Shown piece by piece: positions 44,142 through 52,238 of a stretch of 64,000 nucleotides of DNA. The stretch is from assembly GCF_014648915.1 (NCBI RefSeq), contig NZ_BMSA01000002.1, positions 620,001-684,000 of the forward strand, read 5' to 3'. This DNA is from Streptomyces phaeofaciens (GTDB taxonomy: Bacteria > Actinomycetota > Actinomycetes > Streptomycetales > Streptomycetaceae). Every line of letters begins with the position of its first letter. Position 1 is the first letter of the stretch. The position numbers and the translations under genes were made by a program. Under the pieces are notes generated by a model that made no database searches, was not told the origin of the DNA, and was given only the letters and a program-made list of their open reading frames with translations.

Positions 44142-44584
44142 TGCCCCCAGTATGCGCCCGCAGGCCTCCCCCTCGCGTCCGCTGTTCGTCACAGACTCCG
44201 CACGATCAGAACGACATAAGGGGAGAGACGAGGAAAGTAGCCGCGGATTCCCGCCGCTGACCTGCGGCGGAACAAACTGTACGCCTGTCCCGCTCGCCCG
44301 GCTCGTCCATTTCGGTCCGCCCGCCCGTCCGGCCATGCCGCACGGAGGGCTTCGCGCACGCTCGGCCGGAGCGATGGACAGCGCAAGAAGCGCGCGTCTC
44401 CACCCCTCTGTTCCACCCATTGACCCATCCGCCTGCCCAATATGGAGGATTTATGAGTTATGTCTCCATCGGATGGGTGCTGTGTCACGGGAACTGCGCC
44501 GGAGCAGAGGGGGCGCAGGCCGCCGCGCGCCCTGTCGTGCGACAGGGAGGTGCAGGGAGGTGCAGGGAGGTGCGACAGGGAGGC
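44142..44584. other. Intergenic region with short repeats
   Basis: About 443 bp without a supported gene. It includes an inverted repeat ATGGAG-N16-CTCCAT (44442-44469), a near-perfect palindrome CCCTGTCG-TG-CGACAGGG (44528-44545), and three identical 10 bp units CAGGGAGGTG (44541-44570) just beyond the stop of the membrane-protein gene. Confidence 0.6.
44541..44570. repeat. Three perfect 10 bp tandem repeats
   Basis: CAGGGAGGTG occurs three times in a row directly downstream of the minus-strand membrane-protein gene, overlapping a CCCTGTCG/CGACAGGG palindrome that may terminate that gene. Confidence 0.85.
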
Positions 44585-45565
44585 TCACTCCGCTGGGGAC
44601 CGTGTAGCGGAACCCGGTCGGGGACCCGGCTCGGCAGCGGCCTCCCACAGTTCGTTGAAGCGCCTGACTTGTTGGTCGACGCGCAGGATGTCCGCGTCGA
44701 GCCTGGTCTCGACGTCTCCCTGCTGCCGGTCCGGCTCGAACTCCAGATACAGCTCGCCATCGAAGATCACGAGGTCTCGTGCCGCCACCGCCCGGACGTG
44801 CCGCTGCGGGGAGAGGACCAGGAAACGCACGGTGATGCCGAGCTCCTGCTGTCCACGGCAGAGCGCCGTGAACCTGTCCATGAAGTCGAGGTCGCTTTCC
44901 TCGGCAGCGCTGATCAGGAAGAGCCGCCGGATGCGCACCCCGGGATCCCGCATCGCCGCGATCTGCGCGTCCAGGGACTTCCGCGCGCGGTCGGTGTCCC
45001 AAGAGGGCAGACCGACGGAGCTGCTCGTGACATCGATGGTGCTTCGAGCGCATTCAGTGAGCCCGATGAGCCACTCGTCGTTGTCCCGCGGCCAGTGGGC
45101 GGTCATCGCGGTCAGCCCGGTGACGACCGAGGCGAGGCGTTCCAGTTCGGCACGGACGAAGGCCTTCATGATCTCCGGGCCTTGCAGACCCACCTGGCTC
45201 GCGCTTGTCAGCAGACGCCTGGCGCCACTGGTGCTCATGCCTGCCCGGTCGAGCTCCGTCAGGAGCCCGGCGTCCTCGCTGAGCCGGGTCAAGTGGTCCT
45301 GGAGCCCGCGGGCTCGCTCGCGCTCGCCGGCTTCCGTCGAGGTCAACCGCCGTTCGACGTCGACCAGGTATTGCACGATCAACGCTGAGCATCCGATGGC
45401 AACGGACATCCCGAGTTTCCACAGTCCGTCCCGGGACAGGTCGATCAGATCGGTGATCACATACGCGACCGTGGTCACGGCGACGGTGATCAGCGTCTTG
45501 AGCACGACCGGGGCGATACGCATTCCTGCCGCCGTCGTTTCCGCCGTACGTGGCTCTCCGCCCAT
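44585..45565 (-). CDS. Membrane-anchored protein with PLD-like C-terminal domain
   Basis: A 326-residue protein. The ATG at 45565 follows GGGGAGGGG. Two N-terminal hydrophobic segments (about 22-42 and 50-68) are followed by a coiled region and a cytoplasmic alpha/beta domain. The stretches GVRIRRLFLIS, GITVRFLVL and ARDLVIFDGELYLEFEPD resemble phospholipase-D-like folds found in regulatory proteins, but no HKD motif is present, so no enzyme activity is claimed. The family was not recognised with certainty. It lies in the accessory region. Confidence 0.6.
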   Translation of the reverse strand: MGGEPRTAETTAAGMRIAPVVLKTLITVAVTTVAYVITDLIDLSRDGLWKLGMSVAIGCSALIVQYLVDVERRLTSTEAGERERARGLQDHLTRLSEDAGLLTELDRAGMSTSGARRLLTSASQVGLQGPEIMKAFVRAELERLASVVTGLTAMTAHWPRDNDEWLIGLTECARSTIDVTSSSVGLPSWDTDRARKSLDAQIAAMRDPGVRIRRLFLISAAEESDLDFMDRFTALCRGQQELGITVRFLVLSPQRHVRAVAARDLVIFDGELYLEFEPDRQQGDVETRLDADILRVDQQVRRFNELWEAAAEPGPRPGSATRSPAE

Positions 45566-45795
45566 ACCCGCCCCTCCCCAGCACGGTGTTCGTAGAAGGG
45601 TGCCCGGTCACCGCAAGGGCAGCACCTCGTTCTTCGACTCGAAGGGCACAGGGCGTGGCACTGGCAAGGGCTCCTGGGGCTCGAAAGGGGACGAAGTGCC
45701 TCTGAGTGCCGAGGCGTTGAGAAAACAAAATGGTGAACCGTTGGCCAACGCCGTAGGCTCCCGTCGATCGATCAATGAAATCCGGGGGGACATTC

Positions 45796-46581
45796 ATGCG
45801 CGCAACCACGCGCCTTGCCCTGCTCAGCACCAGCGTCGCGCTGGTCGCCACCGCGGTCGGTGCCACCACCGCCCAGGCGGTAGACGGCGGAGCGGGCAAC
45901 ATCACGATCGACAAGGTCGTCGTCAACGGCGGCAAGCCGGTCGTGGTCGGTACCACCAAGGTCGTGTCCGTCAAGGTCTCCGTGACCGCGTCGGACGATT
46001 CGGGCATCGCCGAGACCACCTACATCAGCGCGTTCGGCCCGACGCCGAACTACGCGCAGATCTGGTACGACGACGGCGACATCACCTGCGTCAAGGTGAG
46101 CGCCACCACGTCGACCTGCACAGGCACACTGACGTTCGACCCGCAGGCGTCGACCGGCTTCGTCGGCAACAGCGCGGCGGGCACCTGGAACCTCCGCACG
46201 CTGGTCTCCGCCAACGACTACGACTACATCCACCGGGACGCGGCCACCAAGTTCAAGGTGCAGCGCGACTCGAAGCTGACGGCCAACGCCGCGCCGGAGC
46301 CGGTGAAGAAGGGCAAGACCGTCACGGTCACCGGCAAGCTCTCCCGGGCCAGCTGGGACGACAACAAGTACCACGGCTACACGGGCCAGCCGGTGAAGCT
46401 GCAGTTCCGCAAGAAGGGCAGCAGCACCTACACCACGGTGAAGACGGTCAAGTCCAACTCGACGGGCAACCTCAAGACGACCGTCACCGCCTCCACCGAC
46501 GGCTACTACCGCTACAGCTTCGCGGGCACGACGACGACTCCGGCCGTCAACGCGGCCGGCGACTTCGTGGACGTCCGGTAG
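45796..46581 (+). CDS. Secreted Ig-like protein
   Basis: A 261-residue exported protein. The ATG at 45796 has GGGGGGA upstream; the preceding 7 codons are unlikely to be used. A signal peptide ends near AQAVDGG (about residue 29). Two beta-sandwich-like halves follow: one with paired Cys (ITCVKVS, TSTCTG), and one with the Ig-like pattern PEPVKKGKTVTVTGKLSRA and GQPVKLQFRKKGSSTY. Similar Streptomyces proteins are often labelled calcium-binding, without clear evidence. A strong terminator follows. Confidence 0.7.
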   Translation: MRATTRLALLSTSVALVATAVGATTAQAVDGGAGNITIDKVVVNGGKPVVVGTTKVVSVKVSVTASDDSGIAETTYISAFGPTPNYAQIWYDDGDITCVKVSATTSTCTGTLTFDPQASTGFVGNSAAGTWNLRTLVSANDYDYIHRDAATKFKVQRDSKLTANAAPEPVKKGKTVTVTGKLSRASWDDNKYHGYTGQPVKLQFRKKGSSTYTTVKTVKSNSTGNLKTTVTASTDGYYRYSFAGTTTTPAVNAAGDFVDVR

Positions 46582-46633
46582 TCACGTACTGAGAGCGTCT
46601 CCGGGACCTGACGAGTCCCGGCGGCTGTCCCAC

Positions 46634-46664
46634 AGGGGCGCCGTCCTCACCGGACGGCGCCCCT
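46634..46664 (+). terminator. Strong hairpin terminator
   Basis: A perfect 13 bp stem, AGGGGCGCCGTCC and its complement, with a five-base loop, 52 bp after the stop of the secreted Ig-like protein. Confidence 0.8.
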
Positions 46665-46704
46665 ACGGGTCTCCGCCTCCAGGCCGGGTCGCGTCACGCG
46701 ACGG

Positions 46705-46833
46705 AGCCCGCGCCCTGAGACACCCCGCCGTCGGCACACTCCGGCTCACCGGCCGCACCAACGTCTCCGCAGGCTTCCGCCACCACGCCGGCAGCCCCGC
46801 CTACTTGCTCACCGCTCTGGGTGTCACGCGATC
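46705..46833 (+). pseudogene. ISAs1-type transposase C-terminal remnant
   Basis: One plus-strand frame reads ARALRHPAVGTLRLTGRTNV followed by SAGFRHHAGSPAYLLTALGV. This matches my memory of the conserved C-terminus of ISAs1-type transposases (pattern MATLRNLAxxxLRLxGxTNIAAALRHHA). No start, catalytic domain or inverted repeats remain, so only the tail of an old insertion survives. Confidence 0.6.
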
Positions 46834-46923
46834 AAACCGAGCGACACGGCGAGCACGACGCAGCCCCGCCCGTCGTCCGACAGCCGGCGCGATCACGCGA
46901 GGCTGCCGACCGTTCCAGCGGAA

Positions 46924-47301
46924 TCAGCACGTGGAGCTGCTGGAGATCTTTATCCCGTTGACGGCGTAGCCGTCCGCGAACACCGTCTGGCTGTTCGGCG
47001 GAAGACAGATCGAGCCCCCGCTCTGGAGCCGCAGATACACCACGTCGTCGTTCCGGGTGTTCAGGACCCCGTAGTGCGGCCGGGGCGTGACCGCCTGATA
47101 CCCGCTGGTGACGTCCTTGTACTTCGAGAGCGGCTTGCCTGCCAGCAAGGCGTCGTTGTCCACGTAGAAGCAGACATAGGGGTACGGACAGCCCTGGGTT
47201 GGCGACTCCGCATGGGCCGCGGACGCACCGGTCACGGACATGGTCGCGGCAGCCACACTCACCCCCGCGAAGCTTGCGATCTTCCGGATGACGGACTTCA
47301 T
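46924..47301 (-). CDS. Small secreted protein, peptidase-inhibitor I36-like
   Basis: A 125-residue exported protein with a textbook GGAGG site before the ATG at 47301. The signal peptide ends near AHAESP (about residue 31). The mature part begins GCPYPYVCFYVDND, resembling the Cys-containing start of peptidase-inhibitor I36 and similar small secreted proteins of Streptomyces, and has a second Cys pair (SICLPPN, SSSTC). Four Cys suggest two disulfides. Whether it inhibits a protease is unknown. Confidence 0.7.
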   Translation of the reverse strand: MKSVIRKIASFAGVSVAAATMSVTGASAAHAESPTQGCPYPYVCFYVDNDALLAGKPLSKYKDVTSGYQAVTPRPHYGVLNTRNDDVVYLRLQSGGSICLPPNSQTVFADGYAVNGIKISSSSTC

Positions 47302-48131
47302 CGAACCTCCAAGAAATCGATAAATCGGTCGAGCCTGCCCGCACGAATGGTTGCGAGCATGACAAGGAGCGGGCCCATGGCCGGACGAACACGCGCTGCG
47401 CTACCGTGGCGAACTCCCCACACCCCAAAGATGCTTGCGGACGTTCCCAGCGGGCTGGACCGGCGCAGCTCCACTACTCGTCGCGGATGCTCCTGCTGGT
47501 TATACGGAAGATCGTCAGGCCGATGTTCACGTCAACGAACACCTTCATCGTCCGCGGACCGAAGACCAGGTCGACGACGCTCTCAGCGGTACGCCCGACG
47601 TCCCTGCCCCCGACGGAACGATCTGGTCGCCCGTACACGATGCCGGTAGCACCGCTCTGTCGACACTCCGACGACGAGCGACACCGGGATGTGCCGGCCG
47701 GCCTCGACGACCCGGCGCGCACCGAACGAGACCGACCCCCGCTTACTCATGTCGGTCGATGTGCGCGGCGCCAAGGGCGTACGGCGGAACGGTGATCCGA
47801 CCTCACCAGAGCCATGGTTGAGTCCCCGCCGCTCACTGTGAGTCTCCCCAGGATCTGGCACGTGAATGGTGCGGGCATCATTCCTGGCACTTCGAAGAGC
47901 CCCGCGCGGATACCGGGCCTTGAACGCCTGCTCGTCAATTGGTGACCGCGCACCTGACGACGGGTGCACCGGCCGATCGGAGGTGTGTATGCCTCGCTGC
48001 CCTCACGGTGCAGCCAACCTGCTTGCGCCGGCCCCGCCCGCAAGCTGCGGCGGCCTGATTTCGACGCGATGGTGACGGACGCCGTCCGGTGCTGCATGCT
48101 GAGGTCCGAGGTTGATTTGTCAGGGGGCGGT
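47302..48131. other. Gene-poor accessory region with decayed coding sequence
   Basis: About 830 bp with lower GC and no intact gene that I can support. A minus-strand segment (47474-47750) has coding-like stretches in two frames and is listed separately. The rest shows only short open frames without ribosome sites. Confidence 0.5.
47474..47750 (-). pseudogene. Possible frameshifted small gene
   Basis: A minus-strand ATG at 47750 opens MSKRGSVSFGARRVVEAG and IPVSLVVGVST. Another frame continues IVYGRPDRSVGGRDVGRT and MKVFVDVNIGLTIFRI to a stop at 47474. One frameshift would join them into roughly 90 residues. No family was recognised, and the call is tentative. Confidence 0.25.
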
Positions 48132-48572
48132 GTGCTGACAGCAGTTACGGCAATCGGCGGTCTTCTGGGGTTGATCTTTTCGTTGTTGCTCCTGGCGAAG
48201 CAGACCAGGGACGTCTCGGAGCAAGTACGGGCTTCCAACACCCTGAACGCGACTCACGGGCTGGACCACACGCTACAGAGCCTGCGTGAGATCTATTTCA
48301 AAATGATGGAGCACCCTGGCGCGAGGGCGTACTTCTACGACAACAAACCGTGTCCGGAAGCAGGGGAAGAACGCGAACGAGTCCTCCTGCTTGCAGAACT
48401 ATTCGCAGACATGCTTACAGACGGCCTGAACGTCACCAGCAGGATTCCGGGGACGGTGTCGCACGAAGGTTGGAGCGACTACTGTAAATTTATCCGGGAC
48501 AACAGTCCTGTGATGCAATCACTGATCAACGAGCACCCCAATTGGTGGCCGGGCCTAGCGGCTCTTGATTAG
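48132..48572 (+). CDS. DUF6082 family membrane-anchored protein
   Basis: A 146-residue protein. The GTG at 48132 has AGGGGG upstream; an ATG at 48069 without a ribosome site is the alternative. The N-terminus is one transmembrane helix (TAVTAIGGLLGLIFSLLLL) followed by QTRDVSEQVRASN, a feature of DUF6082 proteins, and a helical cytoplasmic domain with HPGARAYFYDNKPC. GC content and codon use are clearly lower than in neighbouring genes (codons such as TTA, ATA-type and AAA/AAT occur), which points to acquisition by transfer. Confidence 0.72.
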   Translation: MLTAVTAIGGLLGLIFSLLLLAKQTRDVSEQVRASNTLNATHGLDHTLQSLREIYFKMMEHPGARAYFYDNKPCPEAGEERERVLLLAELFADMLTDGLNVTSRIPGTVSHEGWSDYCKFIRDNSPVMQSLINEHPNWWPGLAALD

Positions 48573-48680
48573 AGCTTTGTCTGCGACGCTTCGCGCGATC
48601 CGCCCTTCACGACCGCCCCGCCCATTGCTCTTGGCCGAGCTGCCCGGGCGGTAGTGCTCTCCTCGCTCTTTGTATAGACG

Positions 48681-48912
48681 ACCTACCGCCGCGTCTGGCA
48701 GGAGGCTCGCCTCCTCGCGCTGCCGGCGGCCGTACGACCTCCGTCACTCGGCGCTGTCGACCTGGCTCAACGCCGGTGTCGACCCGGCTGACGCGGCCGA
48801 GCGTGCCGGCAACAGCGTCGAGGTGCTGCTGACCCGCTATGCGAAGCGTCTCGACGGAGGGCAGGACATCGCCAACCGGCGTATCGAGGACCTCCTGCGC
48901 GAGTACGAGTAA
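48681..48912 (+). pseudogene. C-terminal remnant of a tyrosine recombinase (integrase)
   Basis: The plus strand reads TYRRVWQEARLLALP in one frame (from 48681) and, after a shift near 48727, PYDLRHSALSTWLNAGVDP and GNSVEVLLTRYAKRLDGG to a stop at 48912. These match the end of Streptomyces phage/AICE integrases: the catalytic Arg and His are in LRHS and the nucleophile Tyr is in LLTRYAK. The rest of the gene is missing and the junction is frameshifted, so it is inactive. It points towards tRNA-Arg at 50149-50220. Confidence 0.8.
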
Positions 48913-49018
48913 GACACGCTGCACCCCACCGAGGCCCCGGGCATCTTGTCCGGGGCCTCTCTCGTTTTGCGCCCCACCTCCTGCGATGCTTCGAGCCGAG
49001 AGCGGACGAGGGGGCCTC

Positions 49019-49873
49019 GTGGAGCTGAAGGTCACGCACTGGAAGCGGTACGGACATGATCGCCTGTACGCGAACCTGCCTGATGGCACAGCGGTCGGCT
49101 GGGCGGATGTAAGGACGGGGGAGATCACGGTCTTGGTCGCTGAGTATCGCGACGGCGTGATCGCTGTACTGAAACACCATTTACAGAACGAAGCCGAGCC
49201 GGTTCCACCGGAAAGCGCGCCTGAGGTTCGAGTGCGCCCGATGCTGCCGCCTCTTACACCGGACGACGACCTGTCCACCAACGCCCCCGGTAAGTCCCTG
49301 CGTGATCTGCTCGACAAGTCTGGTCCGGGTCTGATCGAGCGAGCCGTCTCACAGCTCCTGCGGCGCCCCTCAGAGTGGGACTCCTGGCGCAAGGGGCTGG
49401 CGGGGGAGAAGAGGGTGGGAGCCGAGCTGAACCGCTTGGCACGTCACGGCTGGCGGGTCCTGCACTCCATTCCCCTGGCCGACAAGGTGGATGTCGATCA
49501 TTTACTGATCGGGCCCGGTGGGGTATTCAGCATCAATACGAAGCACCACCACAAAAGGGCCGTGTGGGTCGGCGACGATTCTGTGAAAGTCGATCACGGA
49601 AAGCCGGCACCCTACGTACGCAAGAGCCGCGCGGAGGCCACGCGAGTAGTCCGCGTACTTGAGCGCTACTGCGGCTTTCCCGTACCGGTGGAGCCCGTGC
49701 TCGTCTTCGTCGGCGTCACCGATCTGAAGGTGGTCGCCACCCAACTCAGCGTCCGCGTGTATCAGGAACGCCAAGTAGCGGCACTGGCGCCGCTCTCAGG
49801 GGTGCTGACGCCCGAGCAGGTTGAGCAGGTGTACAGCGTCGCTCGCCACCGCCAGGCTTGGAGCCATGCCTGA
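49019..49873 (+). CDS. NERD (nuclease-related) domain protein
   Basis: A 284-residue protein. The GTG at 49019 has GAGGGGG just upstream. The first 60 residues form a small domain (LKVTHWKRYGHDRLYANLPDG). After a linker, the NERD core begins at EKRVGAELNRL and runs through VDHLLIGPGGVFSINTKHHH, which keeps the Asp and Lys of the restriction-endonuclease-like active site (about residues 160-173). It is a paralogue of the degenerate protein at 25515. It sits between an integrase remnant and a tRNA, so it may be cargo of the old element. Confidence 0.8.
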   Translation: MELKVTHWKRYGHDRLYANLPDGTAVGWADVRTGEITVLVAEYRDGVIAVLKHHLQNEAEPVPPESAPEVRVRPMLPPLTPDDDLSTNAPGKSLRDLLDKSGPGLIERAVSQLLRRPSEWDSWRKGLAGEKRVGAELNRLARHGWRVLHSIPLADKVDVDHLLIGPGGVFSINTKHHHKRAVWVGDDSVKVDHGKPAPYVRKSRAEATRVVRVLERYCGFPVPVEPVLVFVGVTDLKVVATQLSVRVYQERQVAALAPLSGVLTPEQVEQVYSVARHRQAWSHA

Positions 49874-50090
49874 GCTGGGTGCGCCTCGGTGGAGTGCGGC
49901 GGCCCCCCCGCGAGAGCTGCGGGTGGTCTCCCCGGCATGACCATCGTCGGGGTGGGGCCGTCTGGCCGTGGTGCGGGTCCTCACTCTTTCCCGGACCTCA
50001 CCTGCGGCAATGTCCCAAGATCCCGTCCACGCCTCGTCCACAGACCCCGACATACGCCCGCTCCGGGCTGCATCTGCCTGCACATACGCG

Positions 50091-50152
50091 AAGACCCCGT
50101 CCTCAGCGTTCTCGCTGATGGCGGGGTCTTTAGGCACCTTCTTCAAGGTGCC
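50091..50152 (-). terminator. Paired hairpins downstream of tRNA-Arg
   Basis: On the minus strand, tRNA-Arg is followed by a perfect GGCACCTT-CTTC-AAGGTGCC hairpin and then AAGACCCC ... GGGGTCTT enclosing CTCAGCG ... CGCTG. This is a typical Streptomyces tRNA terminator. A diverged copy is at 43348-43413. Confidence 0.75.
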
Positions 50153-50220
50153 CCCGGCAGGATTCGAACCTGCGCACACGGCTCCGGAGGCCGTTGCTCT
50201 ATCCCCTGAGCTACGGGGGC
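50149..50220 (-). tRNA. tRNA-Arg (anticodon CCG)
   Basis: A complete 72-base cloverleaf on the minus strand: acceptor GCCCCCG/CGGGGGC, D-arm GCTC...GAGC, anticodon stem ACGGC/GCCGT with loop CTCCGGA, and T-arm GCAGG-TTCGAAT-CCTGC. The anticodon CCG reads the CGG codon for arginine. The 3' CCA is not encoded. tRNA genes are frequent integration targets, and integrase remnants lie 1.2 kb away. Confidence 0.97.
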
Positions 50221-50374
50221 GTGTCGGCCGGTGTGGGTGTTGCTCGCGGCGACGGGTAGAACACTACCAGCTTGGTCGGGGTGGTCATGAACGGGTTTCC
50301 GGGGGTGGGGAGGGGTGGGTCGCCCGCACGGGGTGGAAGTGGGGAAAACCCGGACGCGGTGGCCGGTGCGGACC

Positions 50375-50380
50375 TACTCT
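50375..50380 (+). promoter_or_regulatory. -10 element giving a leaderless response-regulator mRNA
   Basis: TACTCT ends six bases before the GTG at 50387, so transcription should begin at or beside the start codon. No Shine-Dalgarno sequence precedes the gene. The -35 is weak. Confidence 0.5.
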
Positions 50381-50386
50381 CGAGTT

Positions 50387-50878
50387 GTGCCAGGCGCGTC
50401 GGGTCGGGTGCTTGTTGTGGACGACAACAAGGTCATCCGGCAGCTGATCAGGGTCAATCTCGAGCTGGAGGGTCTCGAGGTCGTGACCGCGTCCGATGGT
50501 GCCGAGTGTCTGGAAGTCGTTCATCAGGTGCGACCGGACGTCGTCACCCTCGATGTCGTCATGCCCCGGCTGGACGGTCTGCGGACCGCCGCTCGGCTGC
50601 GTTCCGATCCGAGGACGCGTGATCTTCCCCTCGCCATCATCAGCGCGTGTACGCAGTACGAGGTCGAGACCGGCCTCGAGGTCGGCGTCGACGCCTTCCT
50701 CGCGAAGCCCTTCGAGCCCCATGAACTAGTCACCCTTGTACGGCAGTTGCTGGAGGGGGAGCGGCGAGGTGACGCCCCCGACGTCGGGGGCGGTGGTCGC
50801 GGGCGTGGCCGCGGGCTGGGCAGCGTGCTCGGTGCCGGACAGGGCAGTGGGGCCGGTGGGGGGCCGGGAGGGGACTGA
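50387..50878 (+). CDS. Single-domain response regulator
   Basis: A 163-residue receiver protein without an output domain. Receiver hallmarks are VLVVDDNKVIR (acidic pocket), VTLDVVMPRLDG with the phosphorylated Asp, the Ser in IISAC, and AFLAKPFEP with the Lys. The last 35 residues are a Gly/Arg-rich tail (GGGGRGRGRGLGS). The start is the GTG at 50387, which lies six bases after a -10 element and has no ribosome site, so the mRNA is probably leaderless. The partner kinase is not adjacent. Confidence 0.88.
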   Translation: MPGASGRVLVVDDNKVIRQLIRVNLELEGLEVVTASDGAECLEVVHQVRPDVVTLDVVMPRLDGLRTAARLRSDPRTRDLPLAIISACTQYEVETGLEVGVDAFLAKPFEPHELVTLVRQLLEGERRGDAPDVGGGGRGRGRGLGSVLGAGQGSGAGGGPGGD

Positions 50879-50944
50879 GGCCGGCTGCCCCTTCCTCCGC
50901 GTCGCGGCGGTTTGCTCGGGGCGGCGGACCAGCCCCGTATGTCG

Positions 50945-50994
50945 TGTCCCCGGGTCCCATCGCGCCTCCTGTCCCCGGGTCCCATCGCGCCTCC
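50945..50994. repeat. Perfect 25 bp tandem duplication plus CGTTCCTCAA repeats
   Basis: TGTCCCCGGGTCCCATCGCG and the following CCTCC occur twice in succession. Three CGTTCC(T/C)CA(A/T) decamers follow at 51031-51060, then a pyrimidine-rich run. All lie in the 298 bp between the response regulator and the ArgRS-like gene, which holds no other gene. Confidence 0.85.
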
Positions 50995-51164
50995 ACCGGG
51001 TTCCACAGCGCCCCCGCGTCTCGGGTCCCCCGTTCCTCAACGTTCCTCAACGTTCCCCATCCTTCCCAGCCGTTCCCCGTCCCCCCGTCCCTCCCCACCC
51101 CTCCCCACCGTCCACATCCCGGGACCGCCCCAAACCGGCTCGCGTACCCACCCCCCTCCTCCCA

Positions 51165-51170
51165 TACGCT
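51165..51170 (+). promoter_or_regulatory. -10 element giving a leaderless ArgRS-like/lysA mRNA
   Basis: TACGCT ends six bases before the GTG at 51177, the same geometry as for the response regulator. No Shine-Dalgarno sequence is present. Confidence 0.5.
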
Positions 51171-51176
51171 TGTCCC

Positions 51177-52223
51177 GTGACCCCCGTCGAGCTCTCCCGT
51201 ACCGTGCTGCGCGCGGTGCGTCGTGCTGTCGATGCCGGGGAGCTGAGCGTCGTCGTTCCCGAGCGGGCCGTCGTCACCGTGCCGGGGCCCGGAGGGGCCG
51301 GGGACTACGCCACCAACATCGCGCTGCAACTGGCCCGGCCCGCCGGGCAGCCCCCGCTGAAGGTCGCCGAGGTGCTGCGGCCGCATCTCGCCGGCGCCGA
51401 GGGCGTCACCGGCGTCGAGATCACCGGGCCCGGCTTCCTCAACATCAGCCTCGACCGTGCCGCCGCCTCCACCGCCCTCGTCCGGCGGATCCGCCGCGAG
51501 GGAATCCGGTACGGGCACACCGGCGCCCTCACCGGGCAGGTCTACGTGCTGCGTGTGCCGTACGAGGTCCGTGCCGAGGTGATCGCCGACGTGCTCGCCC
51601 GGATCGTCGGCTCGCAGGGCGGACGGGTCGAGGTGGAGCACCGGGAGCCCGCCAACGTCCGGCCCGTTCCCGCCCCGGAGGATCCCACCCCGCTCGGGCC
51701 CGACGCCGCCCGCTGGGCCCTGTTGCACCCCGCTCCGCACGACCGGCCCCGTGTCACCGCCGACCATCTGGTCCAGCGGGAGAGCAACCCTCTCTTCCGG
51801 GTCCGGTACGCCCACGCCCGCACCCGGGCCACCGTCCGCAACGCCGCCGACCTCGGATTCTCCGCCGAGCCGGGCGAGCCCACCGAGCCGGGCGTGCCGA
51901 TCGCGCAGGCCGCGCAGGCCGCGCCCGCCACCCCGTCCGGCGTCCCCGCGACCCTTCTCCCCCTCCTCGCCGACTACCCCCGCCTCCTCGCCACCGCCGC
52001 CCCCCTGCCCCGGCCCGACGGCATCGGTACGCCCGGGCGGCTCGCCCGGCAGCTGGTCGCCGTCGCCGACGCCACGCTCGATCTGCTCCCCGCCACCCTG
52101 CCCCGCGGTGACGAGAAACCCTCGGCCGCCCACCGAGCCCGGCTCGCGCTCGCCGAAGCCGCCGGGACGGTGCTGGCCGGCGGCCTGTCCCTGCTCGGCA
52201 TCGACGCACCCGACCACCTCTGA
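51177..52223 (+). CDS. ArgRS-like protein lacking the catalytic domain (DALR anticodon-binding type)
   Basis: A 348-residue protein built from the two outer parts of arginyl-tRNA synthetase: an N-terminal additional domain (YATNIALQLAR, EITGPGFLNISL, about 40-95) and a C-terminal DALR anticodon-binding domain (NPLFRVRYAHARTRATVRNA, about 200-348). The Rossmann catalytic domain with HIGH and KMSKS is absent, so it cannot charge tRNA. It precedes lysA by 15 bp. In corynebacteria a full argS lies in this place before lysA, so this looks like a repurposed paralogue. Confidence 0.85.
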   Translation: MTPVELSRTVLRAVRRAVDAGELSVVVPERAVVTVPGPGGAGDYATNIALQLARPAGQPPLKVAEVLRPHLAGAEGVTGVEITGPGFLNISLDRAAASTALVRRIRREGIRYGHTGALTGQVYVLRVPYEVRAEVIADVLARIVGSQGGRVEVEHREPANVRPVPAPEDPTPLGPDAARWALLHPAPHDRPRVTADHLVQRESNPLFRVRYAHARTRATVRNAADLGFSAEPGEPTEPGVPIAQAAQAAPATPSGVPATLLPLLADYPRLLATAAPLPRPDGIGTPGRLARQLVAVADATLDLLPATLPRGDEKPSAAHRARLALAEAAGTVLAGGLSLLGIDAPDHL

Positions 52224-52238
52224 AAGAGCACGCCGAAG

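Noticed and set aside
49874..50090. Small frames between the NERD gene and tRNA-Arg
   Set aside because: Short, overlapping in several frames, and without ribosome sites.
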